A stretch of 6,455 nt of DNA, taken from NCBI GenBank assembly GCA_050290245.1, contig JBNKHH010000001.1:1-6455 (forward strand), in the 5' to 3' direction. The position numbers were made by a program, and so were the translations under genes. The notes below the pieces were generated by a model. That model had not been told where the DNA came from. It saw only the letters and a list, made by a program, of their open reading frames with translations, and did not search any database. Below, one piece after another: positions 6,169 through 6,455 of the stretch; the first letter of the stretch is position 1; each line of letters starts with the position of its first letter. Origin of the DNA: JBNKHH01 sp050290245 (GTDB taxonomy: Bacteria; Pseudomonadota; Alphaproteobacteria; Rhodobacterales; Rhodobacteraceae).

Positions 6169-6180
6169 GCGCAATTGCGC
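6169..6180. promoter_or_regulatory. 12-bp palindrome in the divergent promoter region
   Basis: GCGCAATTGCGC is perfectly self-complementary. It lies 79 nt before the fusion gene start and 124 nt before the Lon-like start, upstream of the candidate -10 at 6133-6141, where an activator or shared regulator could bind. A 12-bp palindrome is expected about once or twice by chance in a window this size, so only its position makes it notable. Confidence 0.3.
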
Positions 6181-6203
6181 GGGGGAGCGGTTCAATGGGC
6201 CGT

Positions 6204-6231
6204 GCCAGCTCCTGGCGGCAATCTCGATTGC
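6204..6231. promoter_or_regulatory. Pair of inverted repeats in the divergent promoter region
   Basis: Two adjacent elements: GCCAG-CTC-CTGGC (6204-6216) and GCAATC-TC-GATTGC (6218-6231). The second shares GCAA/TTGC half-sites with the palindrome at 6169-6180, so the same dimeric protein might contact both, although half-site spacing differs. They sit 74-101 nt before the Lon-like start codon. Function is inferred from position only. Confidence 0.3.
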
Positions 6232-6304
6232 TTTGACGGAGATCAGCGAAGGCCGGAAAACGGTGCGTTATCCTGAAATCGAAATGTTTCCTAGGAGGGC
6301 GGAA

Positions 6305-6455
6305 ATGGCGACGGAACTTCCCCAGGCGTTGAAGGCAGGTCAGCTTAGGCAATCGTGTGATCCGGCTCGGCTGTCCGGCATCATCCAGGGAACGACCGCC
6401 GACGGTGGTCTGGTCGGCCAAGAGCGCGGGCTGAACGCTTTGCGCCTGGCCGTCG
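6305..6455 (+). CDS. Lon-related AAA+ ATP-dependent protease, N-terminal fragment (cut by window edge)
   Basis: The first 50 codons of a gene that continues beyond the window. AGGAGG at 6293-6298, 6 nt before ATG, is the strongest ribosome site here. The product starts MATELPQALKAGQLRQSCDP, with Leu23, and then GLVGQERGLNALRLAV (35-50). The pattern (Q/R)xxCDPxxL followed by GxxGQxRxxxAL is the N-terminus of the Lon-like protease family with a fused AAA domain (AAA_32 plus Lon_C, as in E. coli YcbZ), which lacks the classic Lon substrate-binding N-domain. The catalytic part lies outside the window, so activity cannot be judged. It is divergent from the fusion gene, with 215 bp between starts. 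Such proteases often sit with stress genes. Confidence 0.7.
   Translation, partial: MATELPQALKAGQLRQSCDPARLSGIIQGTTADGGLVGQERGLNALRLAV

Noticed and set aside
6233..6238. TTGACG as a -35 element for the Lon-like gene
   Set aside because: No acceptable -10 lies 16-18 nt downstream; the nearest TTATCC is 29 nt away.

Overview
The window is a GC-rich (mostly about 60% or higher) bacterial chromosomal segment. It most likely comes from an alphaproteobacterium, possibly a marine Rhodobacterales. The reasons are a Tat-type leader, compact overlapping genes, high-GC codon use, and intergenic debris of a style I associate with that order. The order-level call rests on memory, not on a search.

Layout. 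(1) 112-1611, plus strand: a Sec-exported, metal-dependent alkaline phosphatase whose active site resembles the animal enzymes more than E. coli PhoA. A 16-bp perfect palindrome lies just upstream (65-80) and a clear intrinsic terminator downstream (1633-1660). (2) 1716-4132, plus strand: a tightly packed three-gene operon. It encodes a small Tat-exported protein with a CPFC motif, a LolD/MacB-type ABC ATPase, and an FtsX-like permease with a histidine-bearing extracytoplasmic loop. The set resembles the DUF3299/ABC/FtsX cassettes linked to zinc in other proteobacteria, so a metal-related export, extraction or uptake role is the best guess. (3) 4133-4748: an intergenic scar of about 615 bp. 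It holds a decayed C-terminal remnant of what looks like an ATPase (4249-4584, one internal TAG) in a stretch of about 50% GC, then a long hairpin (4665-4710) and a short direct repeat. (4) 4749-6089, minus strand: a phosphoribosyltransferase fused to a dienelactone-hydrolase-like alpha/beta hydrolase. (5) 6305-6455, plus strand: the first 50 codons of a Lon-related AAA+ protease, cut by the window edge and divergent from the fusion gene. The 215-bp region between them contains three small inverted repeats.

How the genes may work together. The phosphatase needs zinc and sits directly before a cassette that may handle metal, so the two could be functionally linked, although the terminator separates their transcripts. 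The hydrolase fusion and the Lon-like protease form a divergent pair of a kind seen in stress or dormancy gene sets. I did not find a convincing wholly new system. The items most worth checking are the 16-bp palindrome, the ABC cassette, the ATPase relic with its GC drop, and the strong hairpin at 4665-4710.
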